A stretch of DNA of 29,240 nt. Source: Planctomycetota bacterium (GTDB taxonomy: Bacteria; Planctomycetota; PUPC01; DSUN01). Below, one piece after another: positions 29,218-29,240 of the stretch (position 1 is the stretch's first letter; every line of letters starts with the position of its first letter). The position numbers and the translations under genes were made by a program. The stretch covers positions 1-29,240 of the forward strand of contig VGYW01000055.1 of the NCBI GenBank assembly GCA_016872875.1, in the 5' to 3' direction. The notes beneath the pieces are model-generated. The model did not search any database, was not told the origin of the DNA, and was given only the letters and a program-made list of their open reading frames with translations.

Positions 29218-29240
29218 AGAAGGCGGCGGAGGATGGCCGA

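Noticed and set aside
29218..29240. Possible next gene starting at ATG 29233
   Set aside because: Only eight bases remain after the candidate start, with AAGG upstream; too little sequence to call.
1..29240. Insertion sequence or RAYT gene that would mobilise the repeats
   Set aside because: No transposase-like or HUH-motif protein was seen in any of the supported genes; if one exists it is outside the window.

Overview
The window is GC-rich and densely coded. It most resembles an uncultured member of the Planctomycetota/PVC group. The reasons are giant exported proteins carrying TPR, PA14, CBM9 and Ig-like modules, proteins ending in a pseudopilin/DUF1559-like tail, and short tandem-repeat peptides of the SEIRNPK and GTGVPPV kind that I associate with planctomycete genomes. 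This placement is an inference from style, not from a marker gene.

Layout. Positions 1-18257 form one minus-strand gene train. In transcription order it holds a 1808-residue discoidin/NHL/CBM9-like secreted protein (18257-12831), a 2618-residue TPR/Ig-like/PA14/TPR protein (12723-4867), a 547-residue TPR protein (4870-3227), a 759-residue TPR protein with an Ig-like module (3203-924), an ExbB/TolQ-type channel subunit (854-204) and the first 52 codons of an ExbD/TolR-type subunit (158-1). A good sigma70-like promoter (18349-18321) precedes it. Two of the junctions are a stop/start overlap or a spacer of under 30 bases, so co-transcription is likely. I read it as an ExbBD-energised cell-envelope system with large repeat-rich periplasmic partners. 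The work it does is unknown.

Positions 18383-29217 run the other way: a single-chain restriction-modification enzyme of the type IIG/ISP-like kind, two paralogous exported proteins with pseudopilin-like tails, acpS, fabG, and a secreted-sensor/RDD membrane protein. acpS and fabG belong to acyl-carrier-protein activation and fatty acid synthesis.

The most unusual content is a family of short repeat elements placed at nearly every gene junction. They are built from 7-bp units in fixed copy number: module 1 is (AAAGGCA)5 plus a pentamer (40 bp), module 2 is (ATTTCNG)4 plus ATTTC (33 bp), and module 3 is (AATCNGC)4 plus AATC (32 bp). One complete 105-bp copy lies at 4753-4857. Partial copies lie at 170-202, 864-920, 3125-3197, 6608-6640, 6734-6766, 12615-12687, 12752-12828, 18170-18209 and 27567-27631. 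Modules 2 and 3 pair into hairpins whose arms covary. Module 1, read in the coding direction, supplies the hydrophobic core of the signal peptide in four consecutive genes. Other repeat families (9-bp at 24037, 8-bp at 26199, GC-rich 7-bp at 13326 and 26700, and the palindrome at 13089) take similar positions. No tRNA, rRNA, CRISPR array or transposase gene was seen, and no gap over 300 bases lacks a gene.
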